Positions 51,167-59,454 of a stretch of DNA of 64,000 bases are shown piece by piece. Position numbers and translations under genes: made by a program. This stretch comes from a virus. Each line of letters opens with the position of its first letter. Position 1 is the stretch's first letter. Location of the stretch: positions 1 through 64,000 of IMG/VR virus record IMGVR_UViG_3300042402_003740; one strand, written 5' to 3'. The notes beneath the pieces were generated by a model. It did no database searches, was not told where the DNA came from, and saw nothing but the letters and a program-made list of their open reading frames with translations.

Positions 51167-52792
51167 TCATCCATTTGGATTTCCAAGCATTTGCTTTAGG
51201 TGTTTCTTTCCACCTATTGCCCGAACATATTGTCCGTTGCCTTTCCACTCTATTTCTTTTCCACGAAGTACTCTACGAACAATAGACTCATCGTCTACGA
51301 CTGGCGCACCACGGGATATAAGTATGTCGAGTATTTTTCCGCTTGCTTCGCCATAACTCCCCTGTGTCTTGAGAATGTCTACGGCTTTCTTCAGCACCTG
51401 TCGCTTGGCTTCGGCTCCACCATCGGAACCAATTGTTGTCATCTTCTTGCCGAAAAGTGTGGTCTTTGAGAGTATAGCCGCATCCACATCATCGGGTTCG
51501 TCTGTGTCTATGACATCGGTGATATTGTTGTCCGCAGGAACAGAGTCGGCATTGGGAAAATCAGGATGACCACCGACAGGAGCATAGGCGGCATTGACGA
51601 TATCAAAGATGTCTCGCTGAACATCAGTGTTCTTACGAACCTCTGCGGTTGCCAGAGATTTCCACTGGTCTTTATTTCGCACAACACCACGCCCTGCCTC
51701 TGCAATGAAAGTCTTGAATGAAACGATGCTCTCGCCTATGACATCATAGATGCGGTAGCCCGGATACTTGCGCTTTAGTTCTGCAAATATTCTGTCAAGT
51801 CCACTACTAGAGAATTTTGCCCCGTCTTCGCTTGTGGCACTAATGACCTTGCGCTGGTGGTCAATTCTTCCCTGCACAACAGGAGTAACAGAGCGTTCAA
51901 TCTTCAGCAACTCTGGAAAGACATCCTCATGGGTATCACGAACAGGGTCTTTTGGACTGCGTATTGTTACACGGGTCATGCCTTTTGATGGCTTTATTTC
52001 TGATGAAGCAATCCACAGTTCAGGAATCTTGCCCCCTGTTGATACTCCCCATACCTTTTGACGGATACGCTCCATCTCCTGCTCTTGGTCTTTTTCATAT
52101 GGTGAAACGGAGTGTCCGTAGTCAAGATATGCACCCGCAGTATCAACCATGTCTCCAACAATATCAGGGTGCATTTTCAATACATCACGCACCACTTGTT
52201 CTGTTTCCCGTTTTGTCTTCTTTACTGTATCCCTAGTGGATTTCTTGCGGGCTTCGCTCTCACGACTCCATCCAAGCGCATCGGTAATAATATCCTTGTG
52301 ATCGAATGCAAGGCGTGGAAGACGCTTCACAGAAATCCACTTTGCATCAACAGCATCATCCTGTCCACGCACACGCTGACCCATCTCTGCGGGAAGAGTG
52401 ATGGTGTATGCATACGAGATTGACCATGCTGTTTTCGTATCACGGGGATCTCGACCGCCTCCCTTGTATATTCCAACCGAACGCAATTTCGAGCGCATCT
52501 CTGCTGGAATCTTCAACCCTGTCTCTTCCTCTAGTTCACGGAGTGCAGCATCGGCAATGGATTCTGTCTGTCCTGCCTTCCACTCTCCTCCTGCCTTTGC
52601 GGTGGTGTTTACGAATCCACCTGGTATTGCCCACTTTCCGCCTTCGGTCTTGCCAGGTTTACGCTTGATGAGCAGTACCTCAAGTCCTCCATCTTTTGCA
52701 GGACGGAATACCACAAGATCTACCGTTGGATTTGCTCCTGTATAGCGGTAGCCCTCTTTGGCTTCGGTGATGAAGTGTCTAAAGTCTATCAT
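51167..52792 (-). CDS. Nudix hydrolase fused to a second leader-cargo unit
   Basis: A 541-residue protein. Start ATG 52792 (ATGA overlap with the gene upstream) gives leader MIDFRHFITEAKEG. Residues ~20-170 are a Nudix hydrolase with WAIPGGFVN and the box core ESIADAALRELEEETGLKI; substrates might be nucleoside-diphosphate derivatives such as ADP-ribose or NAD(H). A second part follows (~170-350). At ~356-367 VSFKTFIAEAGRG repeats the leader motif inside the chain, and the last 174 residues are homologous to the 185-residue protein next door. So it is a fusion of two leader-plus-cargo units, likely cut at I-A-E/A. Confidence 0.75.
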   Translation of the reverse strand: MIDFRHFITEAKEGYRYTGANPTVDLVVFRPAKDGGLEVLLIKRKPGKTEGGKWAIPGGFVNTTAKAGGEWKAGQTESIADAALRELEEETGLKIPAEMRSKLRSVGIYKGGGRDPRDTKTAWSISYAYTITLPAEMGQRVRGQDDAVDAKWISVKRLPRLAFDHKDIITDALGWSRESEARKKSTRDTVKKTKRETEQVVRDVLKMHPDIVGDMVDTAGAYLDYGHSVSPYEKDQEQEMERIRQKVWGVSTGGKIPELWIASSEIKPSKGMTRVTIRSPKDPVRDTHEDVFPELLKIERSVTPVVQGRIDHQRKVISATSEDGAKFSSSGLDRIFAELKRKYPGYRIYDVIGESIVSFKTFIAEAGRGVVRNKDQWKSLATAEVRKNTDVQRDIFDIVNAAYAPVGGHPDFPNADSVPADNNITDVIDTDEPDDVDAAILSKTTLFGKKMTTIGSDGGAEAKRQVLKKAVDILKTQGSYGEASGKILDILISRGAPVVDDESIVRRVLRGKEIEWKGNGQYVRAIGGKKHLKQMLGNPNG

Positions 52793-53346
52793 AGTGGGTT
52801 TCCTACCATCATCTTTGTCATCCGTTTTCCACCAGAGAAGGTTCGGGTATACCAGCCATCGCCTTCCCATCCATCCATCTTGCCGTGCCATTCGAACTCT
52901 ACCTTTGGGTCACTCTTGACGATCTTCTCTACACGCTTTGGATCGTTGATAGGCTTTACTCCCATGCCCATGAGTATCTGTGCGGGTCTTCCTGATATTT
53001 CGGTATAGTTCCCACGAACAGAGAGTATATCCTTTACCCGCTTCATCATCTGACGCTTCGCTTCCTGCGAACCGTCTGTTCCCATGCCGTGTATAATTCT
53101 ACCTTTACCCCTTTGCTGTGTGAGTATGACAGCATCAATGGCAGAATCATCATCGGTATCTATGACATCAACATCATCGGTTCCCACAGGATCAGAAGAG
53201 GTAAACTGCCTATGTCCCGTAGGAAACTGTGAGTATACAGACTGTAGAATCTCTCCAATCTGCTTGGCAACATCGGTGTTTCCCTTTACCTCGTTGTTCG
53301 AAAGGGTAGACCATTTTCCCTTGATGTAGCCTTTAAAACTCTTCAT
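52789..53346 (-). CDS. 185-residue head protein, paralogue of the Nudix fusion C-terminus
   Basis: MKSFKGYIKGKWSTLSNNEV, then DVDVIDTDDDSAIDAVIL, GMGTDGSQEAKRQMMKRVKDIL and a W-rich end (WHGKMDGWEGDGWYTRTF). The same order occurs in the last 174 residues of the neighbour (VIDTDEPDDVDAAIL, GSDGGAEAKRQVLKKAVDIL, GKEIEWKGNGQYVR). Leader M-K-S-F-K-x-Y-I is present, but without the usual Glu. Function unknown. Confidence 0.65.
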   Translation of the reverse strand: MKSFKGYIKGKWSTLSNNEVKGNTDVAKQIGEILQSVYSQFPTGHRQFTSSDPVGTDDVDVIDTDDDSAIDAVILTQQRGKGRIIHGMGTDGSQEAKRQMMKRVKDILSVRGNYTEISGRPAQILMGMGVKPINDPKRVEKIVKSDPKVEFEWHGKMDGWEGDGWYTRTFSGGKRMTKMMVGNPL

Positions 53347-54749
53347 TCAATTCTTTCCATTTTTTCAGGCATATCCGAACCCAAGATGTCTTGTAGTTCA
53401 TCAAATACCTCGTTGTACTTCTTTACAAGTTCAACCCATGTTTGGTTTACATATGCCTTTGCAGGAGTTTTTGTACCGATCTTTACAACCCGTGTAACTT
53501 CTGTTTCTCTTCCAACAGAGTTTTTTGTTCCTAATTTGTTTGCAAACCATTCAGAAAAGATACAGCCATCATCTGTAGGCATGGTGTAAACAATGGGTAC
53601 ATTCATGCCCTCCATTATTTCTTTGTATGCATAATCCATTGTTCTAAGTATGGAGCGGACGATACTCTTTTTCTCGGATTTTGATGCGGCTTTGAAACCA
53701 TTTGCCTGTTTGAGAATGAACTTAAGTTCTGGTGATGGGAGTACCGATACCGATCCACCAAACAAACCTTCTTGTGTTGCGAAATTGGCTGCTACTGCTG
53801 GTTCTGCTGCCCAACTCTGTATGGCTCTGTTCGCCTTGTACTCTACAGGAACACCAACATATGTTTTTGCCTTCTTTCCACTACCGATTTCCAATAGGTC
53901 TTTGGATTTTAGCAATCTATCCAAGGGTAGGATTCTTTTTGCAACACTACCGTCAACTCCTATTCCACGCCATACCACACTAACAGTTGGTTCGAATTCG
54001 TTTGGATAGTCTTTGACACATTTCTTGATAAACTCGAAATCTGCAACCATCTTGTTGTCGGCGTGTCCATCACTGTACATTGCATCTCCACCTACCCAGT
54101 CGCTAACACTCATCTCTATTTCGTCTTCTCTTTTGGTGTTCTGTTCACGGCTTCTGTATTTTCCCTGCTCTATTCCAAATACTAGACGCTGAAACACCTT
54201 TGTGCATGGGTTTTTGTTGAATTCTTTTTCCTTCTCTCTTTTCTCTTTGATTTTACCCTTTTGGCCTTCAAGTTTCTCAATCGAAGTCTCTATGGACTTT
54301 CTCATCTTTGTATTCTCTTTTTGCCACTTGGCTAGACCTGTCTTTTTTATCTGATTGACTCTGCTTGCAGGAAAGTCCAGAAGAGATCCAGACCTGTCGT
54401 CAAATCCCAACTGGCGCACATTATCCTTAAAGTTGCCAATAAGCGGATAGACTGCTGGTTCCAATCCAATTCCTTCATCAAAGAACAGTCTCACGAGGTC
54501 TAGTCCTGACTTCATTACACCTCTAAACCACTTACGCTCTTCCTCCTTGGTCATGTCAGAGAACCAAGGAGGAAGATCTCCAATCTTTTTGGATGCCTCT
54601 TGGAGTTCTCCAATGGCTTCACGAAGAGAGCCGCTCCGCTCCCCTGGCGGTTCGCAACCGCAACGGGCAATGGCATCCCGCACGGATTCTCCCGTGTCGG
54701 TATCCACTCCACGAAGAACATCAAGAACTATGGCTCTCCATGACCGCAT
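53343..54749 (-). CDS. Alt-like ADP-ribosyltransferase head protein (first)
   Basis: A 468-residue protein, start MRSWRAIVLDVLRGVDTD. The C-terminal half shows the R-S-E transferase triad: SVVWRGIGVDG (R261), AIQSWAAEPAVAANFA (S312-W) and GRETEVTRVV (E415-x-E417). Between lies a helical and basic region (KGKIKEKREKEKEFNKN). This is the layout of mono-ADP-ribosyltransferases such as T4 Alt, a packaged enzyme that modifies host RNA polymerase. GGAGG precedes the ATG; SpeD is the neighbour. NAD+-dependent modification of a host protein after injection is inferred. Confidence 0.7.
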   Translation of the reverse strand: MRSWRAIVLDVLRGVDTDTGESVRDAIARCGCEPPGERSGSLREAIGELQEASKKIGDLPPWFSDMTKEEERKWFRGVMKSGLDLVRLFFDEGIGLEPAVYPLIGNFKDNVRQLGFDDRSGSLLDFPASRVNQIKKTGLAKWQKENTKMRKSIETSIEKLEGQKGKIKEKREKEKEFNKNPCTKVFQRLVFGIEQGKYRSREQNTKREDEIEMSVSDWVGGDAMYSDGHADNKMVADFEFIKKCVKDYPNEFEPTVSVVWRGIGVDGSVAKRILPLDRLLKSKDLLEIGSGKKAKTYVGVPVEYKANRAIQSWAAEPAVAANFATQEGLFGGSVSVLPSPELKFILKQANGFKAASKSEKKSIVRSILRTMDYAYKEIMEGMNVPIVYTMPTDDGCIFSEWFANKLGTKNSVGRETEVTRVVKIGTKTPAKAYVNQTWVELVKKYNEVFDELQDILGSDMPEKMERIE

Positions 54750-54752
54750 GGG

Positions 54753-55142
54753 TTATCCTCCGTAGGCTACGCCCCGCACAAAGAAGTGGTCTTCGTGACT
54801 GGTGAATCCAAAGCACTCCCGTGCATACTCTATGACAACTGCTGGATCAAACTTCTTGCAGGAGTACAGGTCGAGGGTAATGAAATGGGTGGGTTCAATC
54901 GAATGGATCTGTATGCCACTCTCTATGAGGGGAACCCATCCGCTCACTCCTGCCTTCTCGGGATACACTTCAACACCGTTTTGTGTTGGTGCATGGATAA
55001 CCACAGGCTGACTCATGCGTGTCATGCCGATTCGGTCCACCAGACGCTCAAGAAAGCGATAGGTCAACTCCATGTCATCGGCTGTGCCGGGCTTGCACCC
55101 GTACATATCAAGGTAATATGAATACCCGAAAGGTTTTTTCAT
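54753..55142 (-). CDS. speD: S-adenosylmethionine decarboxylase proenzyme
   Basis: A 129-residue protein of class 1B size. LIESGIQIHSIEPTHFITLD gives the autocleavage Ser75 (E-S, pyruvoyl precursor), His80 five residues later and YSC Cys95 twenty residues after the Ser, the same spacing as the Ser63/His68/Cys83 set of the bacterial enzyme. YYLDMYGCKPG is the N-terminal part. It supplies decarboxylated AdoMet for spermidine synthesis; polyamines can neutralise packaged DNA. The ATG overlaps the upstream stop (ATGA). ES-H of the family is ES-G here. Confidence 0.8.
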   Translation of the reverse strand: MKKPFGYSYYLDMYGCKPGTADDMELTYRFLERLVDRIGMTRMSQPVVIHAPTQNGVEVYPEKAGVSGWVPLIESGIQIHSIEPTHFITLDLYSCKKFDPAVVIEYARECFGFTSHEDHFFVRGVAYGG

Positions 55143-55972
55143 TCGAGTGGACTCCCATCCATGTAGAGGTTTCTACAGACCCAGCCGTAGTCGCCTTCTT
55201 CCATCTTCTTCTGGGCAGTGTTCATTCTGTCTTTCATCATTCCGAGACGCTTGTCCTGTAGGAACTTGATGTGGTCTTCAACCATTTTGATGCTTTTCTT
55301 CCAACTGTTCATGCATTGGATTGCCTCACGCTTTTCGGATGCGCTTTCGTGCATAGTCTCCTCGTATCCCATAAAGGGTCTTGGCTTCTTGTTGCAATCC
55401 TTGCCTTTGCATGGCTTTGGCTTTGGTTTGCCCTTTCCACCCTTCATAGGCTCGACCACGGCATCGTCACCGTACATACGGGAATCTGTTTCGTGGAGAG
55501 GGGCTTCTGATTCTTTCAGGGAGTTTCCTTCCTGAACGGCACGGTATGCCCTTGCCAGTGATTCCAAAAGGTCGGCTTCGGTGCGGTCGGTCTGTACAGA
55601 ATTTGCAGGAGCGGGTGGAACCCCGCCTCCAAGAATGGTCTGCACCATCTGTGCTGTTTCGCTCTTTGCTATGCGCTCAAATTCGTTGTTTGTCTCCATC
55701 GCTCTACCTTCCTTTATTCCTAGTTTATTTAGTGCTGCTTCCCGTTGTCCTATCCCTGCGAGTGCCTCTCTTGGCGACTTGAAGTGTCCTACAGGGACCT
55801 GTGAATCGTCTGGAACTCCACGCCCACTGGTGTCGCCCTTGTAGAGCAGGAACGCTCCAGGACTAGGCTCATGGAGAAAGTACCAGTTCTTCCCAGAACG
55901 GGTCTTCCAGCCCATAACAACACCCATGCCCTGGTTTAGTCCTGCAATAACTGATTTTTGCCATTTATTCAT
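55139..55972 (-). CDS. 277-residue head protein, unknown
   Basis: MNKWQKSVIAGLNQGMGVVM, then GKNWYFLHEPSPGAFLLYKG, an Arg/Ala middle, a Cys-rich basic segment (KPKPKPCKGKDCNKKPRP) and a C-terminal helical part ending YGWVCRNLYMDGSP. Possible protease sites are NKLGIKEG, APLHETD and TMHESAS. It is coupled to SpeD by ATGA overlap. I recognise no family; the operon suggests a packaged protein. Confidence 0.55.
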   Translation of the reverse strand: MNKWQKSVIAGLNQGMGVVMGWKTRSGKNWYFLHEPSPGAFLLYKGDTSGRGVPDDSQVPVGHFKSPREALAGIGQREAALNKLGIKEGRAMETNNEFERIAKSETAQMVQTILGGGVPPAPANSVQTDRTEADLLESLARAYRAVQEGNSLKESEAPLHETDSRMYGDDAVVEPMKGGKGKPKPKPCKGKDCNKKPRPFMGYEETMHESASEKREAIQCMNSWKKSIKMVEDHIKFLQDKRLGMMKDRMNTAQKKMEEGDYGWVCRNLYMDGSPLE

Positions 55973-55973
55973 T

Positions 55974-56948
55974 TCATTTTACTCCGTATTGCTTGTCTAT
56001 TGATGCCCATTCACCCTTGCAGAAGTCTACGACTGCCTGTATGTAGGCGGTAATCTCGTTCGGGGTGATCTTGCCCATAGAGGGGTTGAAGCCGCTGCCT
56101 TTGCCCAGGCGACCCACACGCTCCATCTTGCCGATGCTCTTCTTGAAAGCCCTGGCAATGGCATCAACACGGGCAGGATCGAATTGCTCAGAAGTGCCGT
56201 CGTTCCTGCCGTAGTACTGGTTTGACCCGTTCTGTAGACCCGAGAGCACGGACATGACCATCTCTAGGCGGCTCATTGCCATGTCGCCGCTCTTCCAGTC
56301 TTTCAAGACCTCTTGTGCATAGACAAGCCACTCCTTGCGGTTCCTGAAACTCTCTGGCATCATGCGAAAGTGCTTCTGTGCCATTGTCTCGGGCTTGCCT
56401 GGTTTCTTCTCGTTTCCCCCAGCCTCGTCCAGTTCGACCGATTCTCCTACAAACTTCTTGCCCCGACCGCTCTTGAGGAATCCGTGTAGCCATGCCTGTG
56501 GATCTTTGCTGCCTGGATAGGTCTGTGGCAGTGGTTTACCGTGCAGTTCTCCGGTGATGCCCCCAAAGTAGTCTTCGTATTCCATAAAACCCACCTTTTT
56601 GCCACCCTTCAGGATGTCATAGTGGGTTGTGGACTGTGTGCCGTCCTCTGTTTTTTTCTTTTCCACCTTGGTTTTCTTTAGAGAATACTCCCCGACACCT
56701 TCGTGCAACCCAAGGGATTCCTTCACCACCTGTATCCCCTTGTAACGGCTCCGCACCAATTCTGCACCTGTAAGAACATCCACAAGATCCTCATAGTGGT
56801 AGTCTGTTGCAACAGCCTCGCTTGAATAGGGTCCCGCTACCTTCATCTTGCCACCAGACTTGTACACGGCATAGTACCCTTCAGGGTCAACCTTGCCTAT
56901 TCCTCTGGCGGCTTCGTCTAATCTTCTAATATCCTTGAATCGCTTCAT
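55974..56948 (-). CDS. 324-residue leader head protein with module shared with the polyprotein
   Basis: Leader MKRFKDIRRLDEAARG ends in an L-D-E/A site; a second, SLGLHEG, follows at ~90. Residues ~95-180 (YDILKGGKKVGFMEYEDYFG, GITGELHGKPLPQTY, SGRGKKFVGESVELDEAGG) repeat the module at ~551-653 of the 892-residue protein. A helical domain follows to the end. It overlaps the next upstream gene by four bases. Predicted products are two or three small head peptides. Confidence 0.65.
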   Translation of the reverse strand: MKRFKDIRRLDEAARGIGKVDPEGYYAVYKSGGKMKVAGPYSSEAVATDYHYEDLVDVLTGAELVRSRYKGIQVVKESLGLHEGVGEYSLKKTKVEKKKTEDGTQSTTHYDILKGGKKVGFMEYEDYFGGITGELHGKPLPQTYPGSKDPQAWLHGFLKSGRGKKFVGESVELDEAGGNEKKPGKPETMAQKHFRMMPESFRNRKEWLVYAQEVLKDWKSGDMAMSRLEMVMSVLSGLQNGSNQYYGRNDGTSEQFDPARVDAIARAFKKSIGKMERVGRLGKGSGFNPSMGKITPNEITAYIQAVVDFCKGEWASIDKQYGVK

Positions 56949-57814
56949 CTCTGCTTCTCCTCTAAATATTGGCTGTTGTAATCTTCGAATTTACGCAGTA
57001 CCGCCTCTCTGCCGTCAAAAACCTGTAGTTTTTGCTCTGGTGTAAGCAGCCGCCAGGCACCTGGTGACATTAGTGTTTCCCTACCATCGGTTGTTTTTTC
57101 TGCTAGTGGAACATAGCAGCGGCACTGTATTGGGGTCTTCTCTAATCTTACAATTTCAGACTCTGCGGGGTTTCCAAAGTGGACAAGATTAAGGCTTTCG
57201 TCCGGGGATATCTTGTACTCTAGAACAAAGTGTATGCGTTGCTGTTTCATCTGGTCAGACCACCAACTGTCTGTGACCCCTGTAAAGTCGCCTGTTGCAA
57301 ATCCTAGTGCCACTCTCTGTTCTGTCGTCCATGACTGTGCAACCGACCGGGCCTCGTAGCGTAGGGTTCCCTCTGCACACTGTAGTGGTCTTTTGCCCCT
57401 GTACAGGGTTGTGATTCTTTCAAATTTGAATGCATTGGCAAATCTCTTCACTCCAAACCCTTCGCCACGGTACACATTCCCGCTGTATCGTAGCCACGAT
57501 CCAGTCTTTCCACACCCCTGTATCATTCTCTTTATACGAAGAACAAGATCTTCAGGGGTGTAGTCCCGTTGAGCCTTGAATCCCATCATCCACTTGTTCA
57601 TGGTGTCTGCAAGCCCTGCAATCTCTTCGTTCTTTGCCTCTTTTGCTGCCCTCTCTATCCATTGCCAGCCTTTGCCTCTAAAATGGTCAATAGGAGAACC
57701 CTGAAACAGAGGAGGATTTGACCCGCCCAAGAGATGACACAACCCACGGGAGAAATCTATCTCTCCTCCACTCTTTGACTCTAGTATCTCTATGAATTGG
57801 CGGTAGCGTTTCAT
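56945..57814 (-). CDS. Alt-like ADP-ribosyltransferase head protein (second)
   Basis: A 289-residue protein with leader MKRYRQFIEILESKSGGE (I-L-E site). Triad: SGNVYRGEGFGVKRF (R116), RSVAQSWTTEQRVALGFA (S161-W-T) and GNPAESEIVRLEKT (E218-x-E220). Its order and spacing match the 468-residue protein at 53.3 kb, so two transferases of different size sit in one operon. NAD+ and an arginine or other host residue are the inferred substrates. Confidence 0.72.
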   Translation of the reverse strand: MKRYRQFIEILESKSGGEIDFSRGLCHLLGGSNPPLFQGSPIDHFRGKGWQWIERAAKEAKNEEIAGLADTMNKWMMGFKAQRDYTPEDLVLRIKRMIQGCGKTGSWLRYSGNVYRGEGFGVKRFANAFKFERITTLYRGKRPLQCAEGTLRYEARSVAQSWTTEQRVALGFATGDFTGVTDSWWSDQMKQQRIHFVLEYKISPDESLNLVHFGNPAESEIVRLEKTPIQCRCYVPLAEKTTDGRETLMSPGAWRLLTPEQKLQVFDGREAVLRKFEDYNSQYLEEKQR

Positions 57815-57815
57815 A

Positions 57816-58265
57816 TTAGTCGTCTACAGGTTCGTCGTGACCAGAGTGTGGATTGTACCGGGTCAGAGGGGTTCTGCGCCGTGACCGCTCACGCTCACGC
57901 TCGTCTCTTTCCCGCTCCCGCTGCCCCCGATCCCGCTCCTCGGCATCACGGCGGCTCTGGGCTTCACGCCCTGGTCGCTTCTTTCCCTCTACCCAATCGC
58001 TTGCATCGCTCCAGTTATCGAAATAGCGGAATTCGTCCTCCCACCGTGCACGGTATCGGGTTCCCCCACCTGTCTCTACCTCGTCAACCGAGCCGCTTCT
58101 CTGCCTTTCCTTCCCCTGGCGGTCTGCTGACTCCTCACCAGAGGTCTGTGCCCTCTTTGCCTTTTCGATTCCTAACTTGCGTCCAACCCGTATGGCTGTG
58201 TCACGGACTATGCCCTCTTTCAGAGTCTTGTCTACAGTTCTTCTAAATTCGGTGTAGTCTTTCAT
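57816..58265 (-). CDS. 149-residue leader protein with Arg/Asp/Glu-rich tail
   Basis: ATG 58265 follows AGGAG and gives MKDYTEFRRTVDKTLKEG, a leader variant with an L-K-E/G site. The C-terminal third is a charged repeat (RDAEERDRGQRERERDERER), probably a long helix. The middle (WEDEFRYFDNWSDASDWVEG) is aromatic. It is the first gene of the leader operon and may be a packaged protein. Confidence 0.6.
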   Translation of the reverse strand: MKDYTEFRRTVDKTLKEGIVRDTAIRVGRKLGIEKAKRAQTSGEESADRQGKERQRSGSVDEVETGGGTRYRARWEDEFRYFDNWSDASDWVEGKKRPGREAQSRRDAEERDRGQRERERDERERERSRRRTPLTRYNPHSGHDEPVDD

Positions 58266-58389
58266 CCCGATCTCCTGTGTGTATTGCAGCCTTTTCCTAT
58301 ATGTATGAATACCCATTTTCTCCTCCAGAAACGGTTAGGGTTCCATTAGGAGGGTTAAAAAAGGCTTAAAAAAGGGGGTTGAGCGTGCA

Positions 58390-58701
58390 CTAACGGGGGG
58401 AAGGGGGATTGAATCCACCAGTACCGCTGTTGTATTCGATTCCTTCAAGTGATTTGCGGAATTCAACGGCTCTTTTCTCGGATTCGATCATCGGTGGTGG
58501 TTTGGGTGGGACGAATGGGAATCCCATGCGGGTGAGTGCGGGAGGCATACGGACACGGGGACGCTGCTGCCCCCAGCCACCCCAGACAGCGGGAGGCGGG
58601 GGATTCATATTAATAGGAAGATGGGGCTGCACTGCACCATTAAGATGCGCCTTCCGAGCCTCTTCACTCTGTAGCCATTCGTTGTATTTACTGCGGTCCA
58701 C
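58390..58701 (-). CDS. 103-residue Pro-rich protein, unknown
   Basis: GTG 58701 follows AAAGGGGAA and overlaps the upstream FmdB-like gene end by 14 bases; longer starts would run through that gene in another frame. The product has an N-terminal helix (DRSKYNEWLQSEEARKAHL) and a Pro-rich part (PPKPPPMIESEKRAVEFRK). No family recognised. Confidence 0.5.
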   Translation of the reverse strand: MDRSKYNEWLQSEEARKAHLNGAVQPHLPINMNPPPPAVWGGWGQQRPRVRMPPALTRMGFPFVPPKPPPMIESEKRAVEFRKSLEGIEYNSGTGGFNPPSPR

Positions 58702-58984
58702 TTCGGGTTCCCCTTTGCGAAAGCGAGCGGTCAATGTTCTCACGGACTCGGGGGTTGTACTTTCCGAGTTTGGAGCGCATGGCTTCCATTCTCTCTTTAA
58801 AAGCACCCGAGGGTTTAACGCTGCCATCCACACCCATAGTGGGGGAGTGTGACCACCCACGGACCACTTGGGGCTTGCCGCATTGGGGGCAGGGTTCACC
58901 GCAGGGCTTCTCTCGGTTTGCTATGGTTTGGATATCGTCCCACTGGTGGGCGCAATGGCGGCACTCGTATTCATAATTAGGCAT
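58688..58984 (-). CDS. FmdB-type zinc-ribbon protein
   Basis: A 98-residue protein, MPNYEYECRHCAHQWDDIQT, with a second pair CPQCGKPQVVRGWSHSP, typical of the small FmdB-like zinc ribbons. ATG 58984 is preferred; the frame is open upstream but a GAGGAG site lies just before this ATG. Such proteins are often regulatory or of unknown role in phages. It may head the 58.9-57.8 kb transcript. Confidence 0.7.
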   Translation of the reverse strand: MPNYEYECRHCAHQWDDIQTIANREKPCGEPCPQCGKPQVVRGWSHSPTMGVDGSVKPSGAFKERMEAMRSKLGKYNPRVRENIDRSLSQRGTRSGPQ

Positions 58985-59454
58985 AGGCTTTTGCTCCTCT
59001 ACGGGTATATAGTGGGGAATGGGGAGGGGGTAAATTCTCCAGAGTGGGGGGTAAATTGTGGGGGGCAGGGTATTCATAGGTTTTGTGTAGTGTGTGCAGG
59101 CTGAACTATTCCGAATGGGATCGAAAGGGGCAAATGCGGGTGGTTTTGAACCAAAATCACCAGATTCTGGTAAAATCAGCCAAAATTCTTCATTTTTACC
59201 ATTTCAGGCGTCCTGGGGTGACCAGGCACGCCCGGTGAGCCCGGTGAGCCCGGTGAACCTGGTCCAGCGATTTTCGAAATATTGGAATTTCGGCTAAAGT
59301 CTGCATTCCGTCCAGTCGATACCAGTAGAGCGAAGGCAAGAGATAGGGGAGGAATTCCACAGAATCTCGGATACGGATATCCGTGATTACCTGACAGAAC
59401 CCTAACAGGAGGGGCATTGGGGGTCCGATAATATCGCCCGCCCCGCCGTTTGCT
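58985..59454. other. Gene-free stretch with weak promoter and 9-base repeats
   Basis: No convincing gene. Contents: a weak minus-strand promoter (TTTACC-N17-TATATA, 59034-59006) for the zinc-ribbon gene, and three 9-base repeats CCCGGTGAG (59231-59257) that would read P-G-E in one frame and S-P-G on the other strand, like a remnant of a collagen-type gene. A short 67-codon frame at 59094-59297 has no ribosome site and no family match. Confidence 0.5.
59006..59034 (-). promoter_or_regulatory. Weak promoter TTTACC-N17-TATATA
   Basis: -35 TTTACC (59034-59029), -10 TATATA (59011-59006), spacer 17. It would start the zinc-ribbon gene transcript, ~22 bases upstream of its ATG. A GAGGAG site lies in between. 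Confidence 0.35.

Noticed and set aside
59094-59297. 67-codon plus-strand frame in the gene-free stretch
   Set aside because: No ribosome site, no promoter and low-complexity content from 9-base repeats.
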